63,899 nt of DNA, taken from positions 1 through 63,899 of the forward strand of contig JARRCS010000016.1 in the NCBI GenBank assembly GCA_029981855.1, in the 5' to 3' direction. Positions 42,695 through 54,000 of the stretch are shown one piece after another. Made by a program: the position numbers and the translations under genes. Below the pieces are notes generated by a model, which worked only from the letters and a program-made list of their open reading frames with translations, did no database searches and was not told where the DNA came from. The DNA comes from Halanaerobiales bacterium. Its GTDB lineage: Bacteria; Bacillota; Halanaerobiia; Halanaerobiales; DTU029. Position 1 is the stretch's first letter, and every line of letters begins with the position of its first letter.

Positions 42695-45361
42695 CTATGC
42701 CCTGGGATTTTCAATCTGGGCCTGAGCGGCAGCCAGTCTAGCGATCGGTACACGGTAGGGTGAACAGGATACATAATTTAATCCTATACGGTGGCAGAAT
42801 TTAACAGAACTTGGTTCTCCACCATGCTCACCGCAGATACCCACTTTAAGTTCTGGATTGGTAGAGCGTCCTTTAGTTACACCGGTTTCAACTAACTGGC
42901 CAACACCCTTCTGGTCAAGAACCTGGAAGGGATTCTTCTCCAGGATTTCGGAATCAAGATAATAAGCCAGGAACTTACCTTCAGCATCATCACGACTAAA
43001 TCCGAAGGTAGTCTGGGTCAGGTCGTTTGTTCCGAAGGAGAAGAATTGTGCTTCCTGAGCAATTTCATCGGCAGTCATACATGCCCTGGGAAGCTCAATC
43101 ATAGTACCGATGGTATATTCAAGTTCAACCCCGGCTTCAGAGATAACCTTCTCTGCGGCCTTCTGAACTACCTCTTTCATCAGCTTAAATTCGTTAATAT
43201 GGGAAACCAGAGGAATCATAACCTCAGGATGGACATTGATTCCTTCCTTAACCAGTTCAGTAGCAGCCTCAAAGATAGCCCTGGCCTGCATCTCGTAGAT
43301 CTCGGGATAGGTAATACCCAGACGGCAACCACGGTGTCCGAGCATTGGGTTCATCTCATGCAAACGTTCGATAGCCTTCAAAAGGCTTTCCTTTTCGGCA
43401 ATCTCTGCTTCATCTCCACCCTTAACCTTGAGCTCTGTCAATTCAACCAGTATCTCATCATGGTCGGGCAAGAACTCATGAAGCGGTGGGTCAAGTAACC
43501 TGATGGTTACAGGACGTTCGCCCATTGCCTTAAAGATGCCCTTAAAGTCACCCTTCTGCATAGGCAGAAGTTTTTCTAAAGCCTTTTCTCTTTCCTCTTT
43601 GGTATCGGCCAGAATCATATCCTGAACAATAGGTAGACGATCTTCATCAAAGAACATATGCTCTGTACGGCAGAGACCGATACCTTCAGCACCGAAACCA
43701 ACGGCCAGTTCAGCATCTTCAGGAGTATCGGCATTAGTTCTGACCTGCATTGTTCTAAATTCATCTGCCCAGCTCATCAATTTCTCGAAGTTCTCGTCCA
43801 TCTCGGGGTCAATAGTAGGCACTTCACCAAGATAAACATTACCGGTACCGCCATCGATGGTGATATAGTCACCCTTCTTAACTACAGTACCATCAGGAGT
43901 TGTAAACTGCCCAGCTTTATAGTCAACTTTAATATCTTCACAACCCGCAACAGCAGGTTTACCCATACCGCGGGCAACAACAGCTGCATGGCTGGTCATA
44001 CCTCCACGGGATGTCAGTATACCCTGGGCAGCAGCCATACCGTGGATATCCTCAGGAGATGTCTCAGTCCTGACCAGAATTACCTTCTCACCATGTTCAC
44101 CCATTTCAGCTGCCTCGTCAGAATCGAAAACAACCTTACCGGTAGCAGCACCCGGTGATGCGTCAAGCCCCTTGGCCAGTAAGGTTACATCTGCATCAGG
44201 ATCAATTCTCCTATGTAGCAGTTCATCGAGTTTCTGTGGTTCAACGCGTAAAACAGCGGTTTTCTTATCGATTAAGCCTTCAGCTTCCAAATCTACTGCA
44301 ATCTTAACAGCAGCCCTGGCAGTTCTCTTGCCGGTACGGGTCTGGAGCATAAAGAGCTCGCCTTCCTGGATGGTAAACTCAACATCCTGGACATCTGTAT
44401 AGTGTTTTTCAAGTTTATCAAAGATCTCGGTCAGCTGCTTGTAAATTTCAGGCATTTCCTTTTCCAGCTCGGCAATTGGTTTAGGAGTCCTGATACCGGC
44501 AACAACGTCTTCACCCTGGGCATTCTTTAAATATTCGCCCCAGTATTCGTTTTCACCGGTTGAGGGGTTACGGGTAAAGGCAACACCGGTACCGGAATTT
44601 TCGCCCATATTACCAAAAACCATGGTCTGAACGTTAACAGCAGTACCCCAGTGATGCGGGATATCATTGATATTCCTGTAATGTATAGCCCGTTCATTGT
44701 TCCAGGAACCAAAGACAGCACCGATAGCACCCCACAGCTGGTCTTCAGGTTTTTCCGGAAAGTCCTCACCGGTCTCCTTTTTTATATGGGCTTTAAATTG
44801 TTTGACAAGATCCTTCAGAGCATCGACTGTCAGTTCGGTATCATAGGTAACACCCAGTTCTTCTTTTTTCTTCTCTAGTATCTCTTCAAAGTCAGCACCA
44901 TCTACACCTAAAACAACATTACCGTACATCTGAACAAAACGGCGGTAGGAATCATAGGCAAAACGCTCGTTATTGGTCTGCTTGATTAGGCCCTGAACGG
45001 TCTCATCATTTAACCCTAAGTTAAGTACTGTATCCATCATACCGGGCATGGAGATCCTGGCCCCGGAACGGACAGAAAAAAGCAGGGGATTTTCGGTATC
45101 ACCGAATTTTTTACCCATAATGCTCTCAACCTTTGCTATAGCTTCATCAACCTGCTCTTTAAGTCCTTCAGGGTAGTTCCTATTATTCTCATAAAAGAGT
45201 GTACAAACCTCGGTAGTAATGGTAAATCCAGGTGGCACATTGATGCCGAGATTGCTCATCTCTGCCAGGTTAGCACCCTTTCCACCTAGAAGATTTTTCA
45301 TATCGGCCTTACCATCGGCCTTTCCTCCACCAAAGGAATAGACAAACTTTTCTTTAGCCAT
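42695..45361 (-). CDS. ppdK: Pyruvate, phosphate dikinase
   Basis: 888 residues. Interconverts pyruvate + ATP + Pi and PEP + AMP + PPi. N-terminal ATP-grasp domain (YSFGGGKADGKADMKNLLGG, SVRSGARISMPGMMDT), swivelling phosphohistidine domain GILTSRGGMTSHAAVVARG, and C-terminal PEP/pyruvate barrel with GIGLCRTEHMFF and GTMIELPRA. In glycolytic anaerobes it often works in the pyruvate direction with PPi. Monocistronic with its own terminator; pyk lies 270 bp upstream. Confidence 0.96.
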   Translation of the reverse strand: MAKEKFVYSFGGGKADGKADMKNLLGGKGANLAEMSNLGINVPPGFTITTEVCTLFYENNRNYPEGLKEQVDEAIAKVESIMGKKFGDTENPLLFSVRSGARISMPGMMDTVLNLGLNDETVQGLIKQTNNERFAYDSYRRFVQMYGNVVLGVDGADFEEILEKKKEELGVTYDTELTVDALKDLVKQFKAHIKKETGEDFPEKPEDQLWGAIGAVFGSWNNERAIHYRNINDIPHHWGTAVNVQTMVFGNMGENSGTGVAFTRNPSTGENEYWGEYLKNAQGEDVVAGIRTPKPIAELEKEMPEIYKQLTEIFDKLEKHYTDVQDVEFTIQEGELFMLQTRTGKRTARAAVKIAVDLEAEGLIDKKTAVLRVEPQKLDELLHRRIDPDADVTLLAKGLDASPGAATGKVVFDSDEAAEMGEHGEKVILVRTETSPEDIHGMAAAQGILTSRGGMTSHAAVVARGMGKPAVAGCEDIKVDYKAGQFTTPDGTVVKKGDYITIDGGTGNVYLGEVPTIDPEMDENFEKLMSWADEFRTMQVRTNADTPEDAELAVGFGAEGIGLCRTEHMFFDEDRLPIVQDMILADTKEEREKALEKLLPMQKGDFKGIFKAMGERPVTIRLLDPPLHEFLPDHDEILVELTELKVKGGDEAEIAEKESLLKAIERLHEMNPMLGHRGCRLGITYPEIYEMQARAIFEAATELVKEGINVHPEVMIPLVSHINEFKLMKEVVQKAAEKVISEAGVELEYTIGTMIELPRACMTADEIAQEAQFFSFGTNDLTQTTFGFSRDDAEGKFLAYYLDSEILEKNPFQVLDQKGVGQLVETGVTKGRSTNPELKVGICGEHGGEPSSVKFCHRIGLNYVSCSPYRVPIARLAAAQAQIENPRA

Positions 45362-45598
45362 ATTTAATACCTCCTACATCATTAGTTTTTGTCTTAGTTC
45401 TACCTTATATACTTACAAAAACATGGTACTCCTCTTAACACGGGAAAAAGACTGATTTATGTTTTAAACACCCCCTTTATCTTCATAATTAATTCAAGAA
45501 AAATAACTAAATCCCTTCTTTTTATGTCAAGAAAATCAGCCTTATGTAGATAACTATTAATTAATACCACTCTGTTCAGCAACTTAATTTGCCTTAAA

Positions 45599-45630
45599 AC
45601 AACTGCAAATAGATGTTGGAGAGATATATT
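45599..45630 (-). repeat. Dispersed 3'-end repeat, copy 2
   Basis: Directly after the pyk stop. Contains AACATCTATTTGCAGTTGTT on the minus strand, matching 56671-56690 over most of its length. Confidence 0.5.
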
Positions 45631-45631
45631 A

Positions 45632-47056
45632 CTATTCTTCCCCAACAACTAAAACTTCAATCAGATTAGTTGTCCCGGAGATACCTACTGGAACACCGGC
45701 AGTTATGATCACTAAATCCCCTGTTTCAACCAGTTTATGTCTTAAAACAGCTGAAATGGCATTGTGAATCATTTCATCAGTAGTTTTACTCCGGGGAGCC
45801 CTTAAGGGATAGACTCCCCAACTTAAGGTCAAAGTATGTTCTACAAATTCATTATGGGTTACAGCTATAATCGGAGTCATCGGACGGTGTTTCGAAACCA
45901 TTCTGGCTGTAAAACCGGAGTTTGTTGAGGTAATAATACATTTAACCTGTAAGTCGGTAGCTGTCTTTACAGAGGCAAAGCTGATCGCCTCTGTAACGGT
46001 CCTGGAATAATTGTTAGTCTGCTGCTTGAGTTTTTCTTTATAAGCGAAAGAACCCTCAACCTCTTCGGCAATCTTAGCCATAGTCTTTACGGCCTCTACT
46101 GGATAATCCCCGATAGCTGATTCAGCGGATAACATGGTTGCATCGGTGCCATCAAAAATGGCATTGGCTACATCAGAGGCCTCTGCCCTGGTTGCCCTGG
46201 GATTACGGATCATTGATTCCAGCATCTGGGTAGCGGTAATCACCGGTTTTGCCGCTCTATTACATTTTCTGATCATTTCCTTCTGAATAACCGGTACCTT
46301 TTCCGCAGGTATCTCCACCCCCAGGTCCCCTCTGGCGATCATAATTCCATCCGAAACCTGGATGATATCATCAATATTATCTACACCCTCCTGATTCTCA
46401 ATCTTGGAGATAATCTTGATATCTTCAGCCCCTTCATCCTTTAACAACTCCCTGATCTCCAGGACATCACTGGCCTTACGGACAAAGGAAGCCGCTATCA
46501 GATGGATCCCCTTTTTGATGCCGAAGGATATATCTTCCCTGTCCTTTTCGGTCAGGGCGGGTAGTTTGAGAGAAATCCCCGGCAGATTCACCCCTTTACG
46601 GGAGCCAAGGATACCACCATTGATTATTTTACACCTGATCTCATTACCCTGAACCTCAAGAACCTCCAGGCCGATCAAGCCATCATCTATCAGGATACTA
46701 TTACCCGGTTGAACATCCTCCGGTAGGTGTTTGTAGCTTATGGAGACACGCGAACTATCTCCGGCAATCTCCTCGGTAGTTAAGATAATTTCCTCGCCTT
46801 TAACCAGTTCAACCTGATCTTCCCTTAAGACTCCAGTTCTGATCTCCGGACCCTTTGTATCCAGCATAATACCGATCGGCTTTCCCAGCTCTGCCTCAAC
46901 CTCTTTGATCAGGTCAATCCTCCTCCCATGTTCCTCATAATCACCGTGAGAGAAGTTTAATCTGGCAACATCTAGGCCGGCTGCAACGAGTTCAGTTAAT
47001 ACCTCCTTGCTCTCACTTGCCGGGCCCAGGGTACAAACGATTTTTGTTTTACGCAT
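45632..47056 (-). CDS. pyk: Pyruvate kinase
   Basis: 474 residues. Barrel and lid landmarks: IVCTLGPASES, ARLNFSHGDYEEH, catalytic IKIISKIENQEGVDN, MIARGDLGVEIP, ATQMLESMI. It is the short form and lacks the extra C-terminal PEP-utiliser-like domain found in Bacillus enzymes. It closes the run accD-accA-pfkA-pyk. Confidence 0.96.
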   Translation of the reverse strand: MRKTKIVCTLGPASESKEVLTELVAAGLDVARLNFSHGDYEEHGRRIDLIKEVEAELGKPIGIMLDTKGPEIRTGVLREDQVELVKGEEIILTTEEIAGDSSRVSISYKHLPEDVQPGNSILIDDGLIGLEVLEVQGNEIRCKIINGGILGSRKGVNLPGISLKLPALTEKDREDISFGIKKGIHLIAASFVRKASDVLEIRELLKDEGAEDIKIISKIENQEGVDNIDDIIQVSDGIMIARGDLGVEIPAEKVPVIQKEMIRKCNRAAKPVITATQMLESMIRNPRATRAEASDVANAIFDGTDATMLSAESAIGDYPVEAVKTMAKIAEEVEGSFAYKEKLKQQTNNYSRTVTEAISFASVKTATDLQVKCIITSTNSGFTARMVSKHRPMTPIIAVTHNEFVEHTLTLSWGVYPLRAPRSKTTDEMIHNAISAVLRHKLVETGDLVIITAGVPVGISGTTNLIEVLVVGEE

Positions 47057-47078
47057 TATTTATCCCCCAGTAATTAAG

Positions 47079-48077
47079 TTAAGACGATAGAATCTGGCTC
47101 AGTTTATAGAGATCCATATCGATCTCCTTTTTCATGCTTAATATCTTAGACAGATCACGGCTGATAATTTTATTATCGGAAAAAGCAACCATTTTATTGC
47201 TTTCACCTTCCATCAATAACTCTACTGCCCTGGCCCCCATCCGGCTACCCAGAATGCGGTCGAAGGCAGTAGGCGAACCACCTCTCTGGAGATGACCCAG
47301 AATAATAACCCTGGTTTCCTGACCGGTCTTTTCAGCTATGATCTGACCAATGGAGAAGGCACTACTATCATGGGCAGGTTGATTGGTTCTGAAGTCCTCC
47401 TTGACGCCCTCAGCCACCAGAACTATATTATGTAGTTTTCCCATTTTATAGCGCTTAATTAGTTTTTGACAGATCTCATCGATATCAAAATCCATCTCCG
47501 GAATGATAATAGCCTCGGCCCCACCGGCCAGACCGGTCATCATGGTCAAAAAACCGGCCAATCTACCCATAGTCTCAATAATAAAGGTCCTTTTATGGGA
47601 AGTAGCTGTATCCCTTATCTTGTTAATGGCATCGAGAACCGTATTCATGGCGGTATCGTAACCGATAGTATAATCGGTTCCTGCCAGGTCATTATCGATC
47701 GTCCCAGGGATACCGATAGCCGGAATCCCCAGTTCCTTATTGACAATTTCCGCCCCCCTAAGGGAGCCGTCTCCACCGATAACAACCAATCCCTCGATTC
47801 CCTCCTGCTGCATATTTTTAAAAGCCTTTGCCCGGCCTTCCTTTGTTTTAAACTCCTCACAGCGGGCAGAAAGTAAAAAAGTACCTCCGCGCTGAATGAT
47901 ATCACTGACAGAATTGCGGTTCATCTGCTCAAAATCAGCCTCAATCAGACCGGCATAACCCCTTTTGATACCTATTACCTCAAGACCATAATAAAGACCG
48001 GTCCTGACAACCGATCTGATGGCAGCATTCATGCCCGGGGCATCTCCCCCGCTTGTTAAAACACCAATCTTCTTCAT
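47079..48077 (-). CDS. pfkA: ATP-dependent 6-phosphofructokinase
   Basis: 332 residues. [19 protein letters not shown] at the N-terminus, [12 protein letters not shown] for ATP binding, catalytic [22 protein letters not shown], and fructose-6-phosphate contacts in [17 protein letters not shown] glycine at the GGDGS position indicates ATP rather than PPi use. Starts inside the last codons of accA (4-bp overlap). Confidence 0.97.
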   Translation of the reverse strand: MKKIGVLTSGGDAPGMNAAIRSVVRTGLYYGLEVIGIKRGYAGLIEADFEQMNRNSVSDIIQRGGTFLLSARCEEFKTKEGRAKAFKNMQQEGIEGLVVIGGDGSLRGAEIVNKELGIPAIGIPGTIDNDLAGTDYTIGYDTAMNTVLDAINKIRDTATSHKRTFIIETMGRLAGFLTMMTGLAGGAEAIIIPEMDFDIDEICQKLIKRYKMGKLHNIVLVAEGVKEDFRTNQPAHDSSAFSIGQIIAEKTGQETRVIILGHLQRGGSPTAFDRILGSRMGARAVELLMEGESNKMVAFSDNKIISRDLSKILSMKKEIDMDLYKLSQILSS

Positions 48078-49057
48078 CCCAATCCCTCCTCGCTAAGAGA
48101 AATTCTGCTGAATTCACCTATTTGTCTGTATTTCTGATATCGTTGATTGATTAGTTCCTCTATAGAAAGCTTGGATAGCTCCTTGAGACTGGATAGAATC
48201 GCCTCTTTGACTAACATAGCTGCTTTTCCGGGATCCTTATGTGCTCCCCCTGCTGGTTCTTTGATAACTTCATCGATTAAACCAAGTTTATATAAAGCTG
48301 AGGAGGTAATCTTCAGAGCCTCAGCGGCCTCAGCAGATTTATCGGCATCCTTCCAGAGAATAGCAGCACAGGCCTCGGGAGAAGAAACCGAGTAATAGCT
48401 GTACTCCAGCATCATAACCTTATCTCCAAGACCGATTCCGAGGGCACCACCACTTCCGCCTTCACCGGTAACAATAACAATAATTGGCACCCTAAGGTCG
48501 GACATCTCCATTAAATTGGTAGCGATTGCCTCAGCCTGTCCCCTTTCTTCTGCACCCACCCCGGGGAAGGCCCCCGGTGTATTAATCAGGGTAATAACCG
48601 GCCGGTTAAACTTTTCGGCCTGTTTCATCAAGCGCAGGGCCTTGCGGTAGCCTTCAGGGTGAGCCATACCAAAGTTTCCCTTAAGATTCTCCTTGGTAGA
48701 CTTGCCCTTCTGGTGGCCCAGCAGGGTAAAGGGGATTCCGTCAATTAAGCCGATTCCTCCGAGCAGAGCGGGATCATCACCGAACCGTCTATCACCATGT
48801 AACTCAACAAACTCATCAAAGATATGATCGACATACTCCCGGGCGGTAGGGCGGTTCTGGTGACGGGCTATCTGCAAAATCTGTTTAGTAGTGAGTCCGG
48901 CATAGATCTCTTGCTGTAAATTCCTCGCCCTCTGTTTTAAACGGTTAATCTCATCACTCAAATCTATTCCTTTTTCATCCATAAAGGACTGTAGTTCCTT
49001 GATCTTTTCAGCTAACTCAATCAAGGGTTTCTCAAAATCAAGGATATTACCCACCAT
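48074..49057 (-). CDS. accA: Acetyl-CoA carboxylase carboxyltransferase subunit alpha
   Basis: 327 residues. With AccD transfers CO2 from carboxybiotin to acetyl-CoA, making malonyl-CoA. Signatures: [56 protein letters not shown]. Overlaps accD by 11 bp and pfkA by 4 bp, implying tight coupling between lipid synthesis and glycolytic genes. Confidence 0.96.
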   Translation of the reverse strand: MVGNILDFEKPLIELAEKIKELQSFMDEKGIDLSDEINRLKQRARNLQQEIYAGLTTKQILQIARHQNRPTAREYVDHIFDEFVELHGDRRFGDDPALLGGIGLIDGIPFTLLGHQKGKSTKENLKGNFGMAHPEGYRKALRLMKQAEKFNRPVITLINTPGAFPGVGAEERGQAEAIATNLMEMSDLRVPIIVIVTGEGGSGGALGIGLGDKVMMLEYSYYSVSSPEACAAILWKDADKSAEAAEALKITSSALYKLGLIDEVIKEPAGGAHKDPGKAAMLVKEAILSSLKELSKLSIEELINQRYQKYRQIGEFSRISLSEEGLG

Positions 49058-49922
49058 AATTTACCACCCCGGCTTGATGGATTTTTAAAATCCTGGCAAG
49101 TTCATCCCGGAGCTGATCACGGGAGACTACCAGATCGAGCATCCCATGCTCTAACAAAAACTCGGCCCTCTGAAATCCTTCGGGGAGATCAGCACTTATA
49201 GTTTGCTTAATAACCCTCGGTCCGGCAAAGGCTATCAGTGCCCCCTTCTCACCGATAATAATATCAGCCAGGGAAGCAAAACTGGCTGTAACCCCACCCG
49301 AGGTAGGGTTAGTCATAACGGATATAAATAAAACCCCTGCTTTATGCAACCTTTTGACCGCAGCACTGGTTTTAGCCATCTGCATGAGAGAGAACATCCC
49401 CTCCTGCATTCTAGCACCACCGGCAGTACTGAAGATAATTAGAGGTTTTCTGGTCTCTAAGGCCTTCTCAATAGCCAGAGTGATCTTCTCCCCGACAACC
49501 GAGCCCATACTTCCCCCCATAAAATTAAAATCCATTACTCCGATAATAACGGGGTGTTCTTTGATGGTACCTTCACCGACAATTACAGCCTCATCCATAC
49601 CGGTTTTGGCCTTCGCTTTGGCAATTTTATCTTTATAGCCGGGAAATTCCAGTGGATCCAGACTGTAGATATCTTCTCCAAAGGGTTTAAAGCTACCCTG
49701 GTCCAGGGTAATGGTCAGTCTATCTTTAGCAGTCAATCTGAAATGATAGCCACACTTGGGGCAGACCATCAGATTCTCGACTAATTTTTTGTTAAAGATG
49801 ATCTCCTTACAACTATTGCATTTTGTCCAGAGACGGTTGTCAGGAGAGACCTCTTCCTTATCCCTTTTTTCTATAGTTTTAACGGTTACATATTTAGACT
49901 TACCGAAGAGATCCTTAAACAT
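49047..49922 (-). CDS. accD: Acetyl-CoA carboxylase carboxyltransferase subunit beta
   Basis: 291 residues. N-terminal zinc ribbon [20 protein letters not shown]...CGYHF, then the crotonase-like fold with [20 protein letters not shown] and [17 protein letters not shown] at 49922 chosen because GAGGTGA is 5 bp upstream; the GTG at 49931 is part of that site. First enzyme gene of the accD-accA-pfkA-pyk operon. Confidence 0.96.
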   Translation of the reverse strand: MFKDLFGKSKYVTVKTIEKRDKEEVSPDNRLWTKCNSCKEIIFNKKLVENLMVCPKCGYHFRLTAKDRLTITLDQGSFKPFGEDIYSLDPLEFPGYKDKIAKAKAKTGMDEAVIVGEGTIKEHPVIIGVMDFNFMGGSMGSVVGEKITLAIEKALETRKPLIIFSTAGGARMQEGMFSLMQMAKTSAAVKRLHKAGVLFISVMTNPTSGGVTASFASLADIIIGEKGALIAFAGPRVIKQTISADLPEGFQRAEFLLEHGMLDLVVSRDQLRDELARILKIHQAGVVNYGG

Positions 49923-49940
49923 TAATTTCACCTCAGGCTC

Positions 49941-50117
49941 TTAATAAGATTCATTTAGAAACTGATGAACATCTTCAGCCTCTATTTCCGGAACCAATAT
50001 CTGATAACCACCATCATCCATAGCCTCTATTTTAACCAGGAAACCTTCCTTTGTCAGGCGTTCTTTAATCTTACAGGCCTCAGATTCATCTGTAGCTATA
50101 TAGACAACCTGCCACAT
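49941..50117 (-). CDS. Small conserved protein upstream of accD
   Basis: 58 residues: MWQVVYIATDESEACKIKER, then a ferredoxin-like beta-alpha-beta pattern ending VHQFLNESY. Proteins of this kind (signal-transducing-protein-like, DUF2007-style fold) often precede accD in Clostridia. ATG at 50117 follows GGGGGAAG by a few bases. Function unknown; a small regulator or stability factor of the operon is possible. Confidence 0.65.
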   Translation of the reverse strand: MWQVVYIATDESEACKIKERLTKEGFLVKIEAMDDGGYQILVPEIEAEDVHQFLNESY

Positions 50118-50171
50118 ACTTCCCCCTCACAATCTAATATTTTTCTAACTTTGCAAAAGAAAAACAGAAAA

Positions 50172-50193
50172 ACCAGCCCTGCTTCAGCCTGGT
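50172..50193 (-). terminator. Probable terminator after mtrB
   Basis: Short stem ACCAG / CTGGT with a GC-rich 12-base loop, followed on the minus strand by TTTTCTGTTTTTC. Confidence 0.5.
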
Positions 50194-50195
50194 AA

Positions 50196-50432
50196 TCAAT
50201 CTCCCGAAGTAATTGAACCGTGTTTGGTTAAAATTTCTGCTTTTCCTCGTACTTTAATTGCTGATGTATGTTCAGTAAACTGAGCGACAAGTATTTCTCC
50301 CCTGTCCAGTTTTTCGGTATGAGCAAACTTGGTCTCCTTACCTCTGGTTAACCCTATTATGGTCACGCCATCCTCCAGGGCCTTGACAACAATATAATCA
50401 GCTTTAATATCCATATTTTCGCTAATATCCAT
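50196..50432 (-). CDS. mtrB: trp RNA-binding attenuation protein (TRAP)
   Basis: 78 residues. The core DYIVVKALEDGVTIIGLTRG, TKFAHTEKLDRGE, AQFTEHTSAIKVRGKA is nearly the Bacillus TRAP sequence. TRAP forms an 11-mer ring which, with tryptophan bound (GLTRG, TEHTS regions), wraps (G/U)AG repeats in trp mRNAs and causes attenuation or translational block. The Lys and Arg residues that contact RNA (LTRGKETK, KVRGK) are kept. It has its own promoter and is not next to folE or trp genes, unlike Bacillus mtrAB. Start at 50432 follows AGGGGG. Confidence 0.93.
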   Translation of the reverse strand: MDISENMDIKADYIVVKALEDGVTIIGLTRGKETKFAHTEKLDRGEILVAQFTEHTSAIKVRGKAEILTKHGSITSGD

Positions 50433-50455
50433 CTTCTCAACCCCCTGTTTTTTTT

Positions 50456-50484
50456 ATCATACACTGTTTTCTTTTTAATGTCAA
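50456..50484 (-). promoter_or_regulatory. mtrB promoter
   Basis: Minus strand TTGACA (50479-50484), 17-bp spacer, TATGAT (50456-50461); the start codon is about 25 bp downstream. Confidence 0.8.
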
Positions 50485-50501
50485 GAAAACTACGAGCACC
50501 G

Positions 50502-50996
50502 TTAAAGAATCGCCTTACCGGTCAAACTTAAGACTAACATAATTATTCCCGCCAGTAAAATACCGGCCAGGATAGCCGGAAAGGCATAACGAAACCTGAT
50601 CTTAAAGATAATTGCCGCAAAACTGGCCGTCCAGGCTCCGGTGGTAGGAAGGGGGATTGCCGTAAAGAGAATCAGCCCCAGAGCCCCGTATTTATCTATA
50701 TATCCGCCCTTTTTCACCGTTCTTCTATCTAACCAGGCAAAGAAACGCTCTACAAGCGCAAAATGTTTACATAAAAACTCCCTGAGGGGCTGTAAGAGAA
50801 GCAGCAAAGGTATAACCGGAATGATATTCCCGATAACGCTGAGCCAGAAGGCTTTCAGCGGAGGTATCCCCAGAGAGATTGCCAGGGGAATAGCCCCCCG
50901 CAACTCAACTACCGGCAACCAGGCAGTAAAGAAAACAGCCCATTCCCGGGAAAAATAATGATTAAACCATTGAAAAACAGCATTATCCATAACCAT
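50502..50996 (-). CDS. Small membrane export protein (COG2426 family)
   Basis: 164 residues with about four to five membrane segments and the family motif VVELRGAIPLAISLGIPPLKAF near the N-terminus, a basic cytosolic loop (LDRRTVKKGGYIDKYGALGL) and PLPTTGAWTAS. Annotated in the family as putative small multidrug export protein (PF06695), with little experimental backing. Located 18 bp downstream of dnaE. Confidence 0.85.
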   Translation of the reverse strand: MVMDNAVFQWFNHYFSREWAVFFTAWLPVVELRGAIPLAISLGIPPLKAFWLSVIGNIIPVIPLLLLLQPLREFLCKHFALVERFFAWLDRRTVKKGGYIDKYGALGLILFTAIPLPTTGAWTASFAAIIFKIRFRYAFPAILAGILLAGIIMLVLSLTGKAIL

Positions 50997-51014
50997 TCCT
51001 CCATATGTATCCCA

Positions 51015-54000
51015 TCAATAATACCTAAATCCATCCTCGCCGACCAGGTTAATTAGGTCCTGCTTAAGTGCCTCCTTCCGGGCAACCCAGTATCTACTAC
51101 TGCTTAAAATTAAGTAGGAATTACCGGCCTGAGATACCTTAAAAAAGAGGGGGGTATCTCCCCGGTTGGCCTGACATATTTTTAAAAGGTCTGTAAGGAA
51201 ATCCTCCTTAAGTTTAATCTCTAGAAAGGGCCAATCTAAGGAGAGTATATTTTCGGCCAGAAGATTATCTTCATTTACCCTACCCCTGATGAGCAACTTT
51301 GCCCCCGGATCGAGGAAATCTCTTACTTTACTATATAGGTCAGGAAAAACAACCACCTCTATCTTACCTAACCAGTCTTCAATTGTCAAGAAGGCCATCT
51401 GGTTATTTTTTTTGGTAATATGCTCCTTCATTTCCACCACCATTCCGGCAAGGGTTGCCCACTGCCTTTCCTTATATCTCTGGCTATCACTATCGGTAAA
51501 GTAGACTATCTTCTCCTTATACTGATCAAGGGGATGGGCAGAGAGATAGATCCCCAGATACTCCTTCTCCTGGGCCAGTCTTTCCTCAAGACTGAGTTCA
51601 TCTATCTCCGGATAGTTAATGGTATCCTGATAAAAGGCCTCTTCCTGATCGACCAGATCAAAAAAGGAGGTCTGACCGGTTGAATGTTCCCGGTGGCTAG
51701 AGCTTACCTTTTCATATATCTCTTCAAATTTAACCAGCATTTGAGACCTATACTCTTTGAAATTAGAAAAAGCACCTGCCTTAATTAGGGATTCGATCAC
51801 CTGAATATTGACCTTACTTAGATTCACCCTCTTGATAAAATCCTCCAGTGATTTATAGGGTTTCTTCTCTCTTTCGTCTATAATAGCCTTAATGGCACTC
51901 TCCCCGACATTTTTAATGGCCTTCATACCAAAATGAATCTTATCATCGGCTACCGGTTTAAATTCATAATCACTTAAATTAATATCAGGCGGGAGCACCT
52001 CTATCCCCATCTCCTTACATTCCCGGATATAACGACCAACCTTATCCAGGTTGTTCATCACGCTTGAAAGCAGGGCAGCCATAAATTCTGCCGGGTAGTT
52101 TACCTTTAGGTAGGCTGTTTGATAGGCCAGAAGGGCATAGGCTGTACTGTGGGATTTATTAAAACCGTATCCGGAGAAGTACTCCATCTGATCGAAGATC
52201 TCATTGGCAATTGCCCTCTCTATCCCCCGGGCCACAGCCCCCTGAACAAATTTCTCCCGTTCATTGGCGATTAACTCCTTCTTCTTCTTACCCATACCCC
52301 TTCTCAGGAGATCGGCCTCACCCATAGTGTAACCTGCCAGTTTACTGGCTATCTCCATCACCTGCTCCTGATAGAGGATCAGGCCAAAGGTCTCCTTTAA
52401 AATGGGTTCCAGACTGGGATGAAGGTATTCTACTTCCCTTTTACCATGTCTGGCTTCAATAAACTGATCGACAAGATTACTGCCCAAAGGTCCCGGTCTT
52501 CCCAGGGCCAGGAGGGCAATCAAATCGGAAAAACGGTCCGGTTTCAGCTTTTGATTGAGGTCCTGAAAAAGGTGGGACTCCATCTGAAAGACTCCCAGGG
52601 TTTTACCCTGCTGGAGCAAACGGTAAACCTTAGGATCATCCAGGGGGATATTATCTATATCAATCTCTTTATTATGCCTCTCCCTGATCAGCTCCAGGGT
52701 CTTACCAATGATTGTCAGGTTCCGTAATCCGAGAAAATCCATCTTTAATAACCCCAGTTCCTCCAGGTCATTCATCGGCAGCTGGGTAATAATGCTCTTA
52801 TCTTGAGTCTGTAGGGGTATAATCCCACTCAGGTCAGTAGGACCGATCACTACACCCGCGGCATGAGTGGAGATATGGCGAGGTAATCCCTCAACACCCC
52901 GGGCATAGTCAATCAGTTTCCTGACATCAGGATCCTGCTCATAATATTCGGCTAACTGTTTATTAGTCTTCAGTGCCTCTTCAAGGGTAATCCCCGGCCT
53001 CCCCGGGACCATCTTGGCTATCCGGTCGACCTTTTTTAAGGGGAGATCGATAACTCTGCCCACATCACGGATAGCAGCCCGGGCAGCCATTGTTCCGAAG
53101 GTCCCTATCTGGGCTACCTTCTCCTTGCCGTACCTCCTTTTAACATACTCGATAATTCTATCCCGCTGTTCATCAAAATCTATATCTATATCGGGCATGG
53201 TAATCCGCTCGGGATTAAGAAATCTCTCAAAGATTAAATTATATTTCAGGGGATTTATCTTAGTAATTCCCAGGAGATAGGAGACCAGACTGCCGGCAGC
53301 AGACCCCCTACCCGGACCAACCCTGATACCATTTCTTTCGGCATAATCTATAAAATCCCAGACTATCAGAAAATAAGAAACATAACCCATTTCTTCGATA
53401 ATCTTAAGTTCGTATTCCATCCTTTCCCTGGCCTCTTGATCATCAGCCAGCCCTTTATTCTTTAAACCCTGCTTGCATTTAGCCCTTAGCATCTCTGCCG
53501 GTGATCTACCCTCTTTACTTTCCGGAAAATCGGGGAGGTAGAAGGTATTAAAATCGAGTTTAACCTCACACTCTTCGGCAATTTTCAGGGTGTTTTCATA
53601 GGCCCCCCTTAATTCAGGAAAGAGTCTGTAGATCTCCTCCTGACTTTTAAAATAGAACTGGTCATTAGGAAAGGACATCCGGTCCTGATCACTGAGCTTT
53701 TTACCCGTCTGCAGGGCTAGTAGAACATCATGAAGATCAGCTTCCTCCTGTTTAAGGTAATGGACATCATTGGTAACAACTAAAGGGAGACTAAGTCTAT
53801 TGGCCAGCTGAATTAACCTACTGTTGACCTTTTTTTCTTCAGGAAGGTTATGGTCCTGGAGCTCAAGAAAGAAATTATCATGACCGAAGATCGCCTGATA
53901 CTCCCGGGCCACCTCTGCCGCTTCCTGCAATTTATTCTGTAGAATAAGCTGCGGAATCTCTCCCTGGATACAGGCAGAAAGGGCTATCAGACCCTTCCTG

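Noticed and set aside
43658-44158. 166-codon plus-strand ORF inside ppdK
   Set aside because: Antisense to conserved ppdK motifs; low-plausibility composition for a protein.
45457-45648. 63-codon minus-strand ORF overlapping the pyk stop
   Set aside because: Starts inside pyk in another frame, no RBS, and the region reads as a promoter/leader for ppdK.
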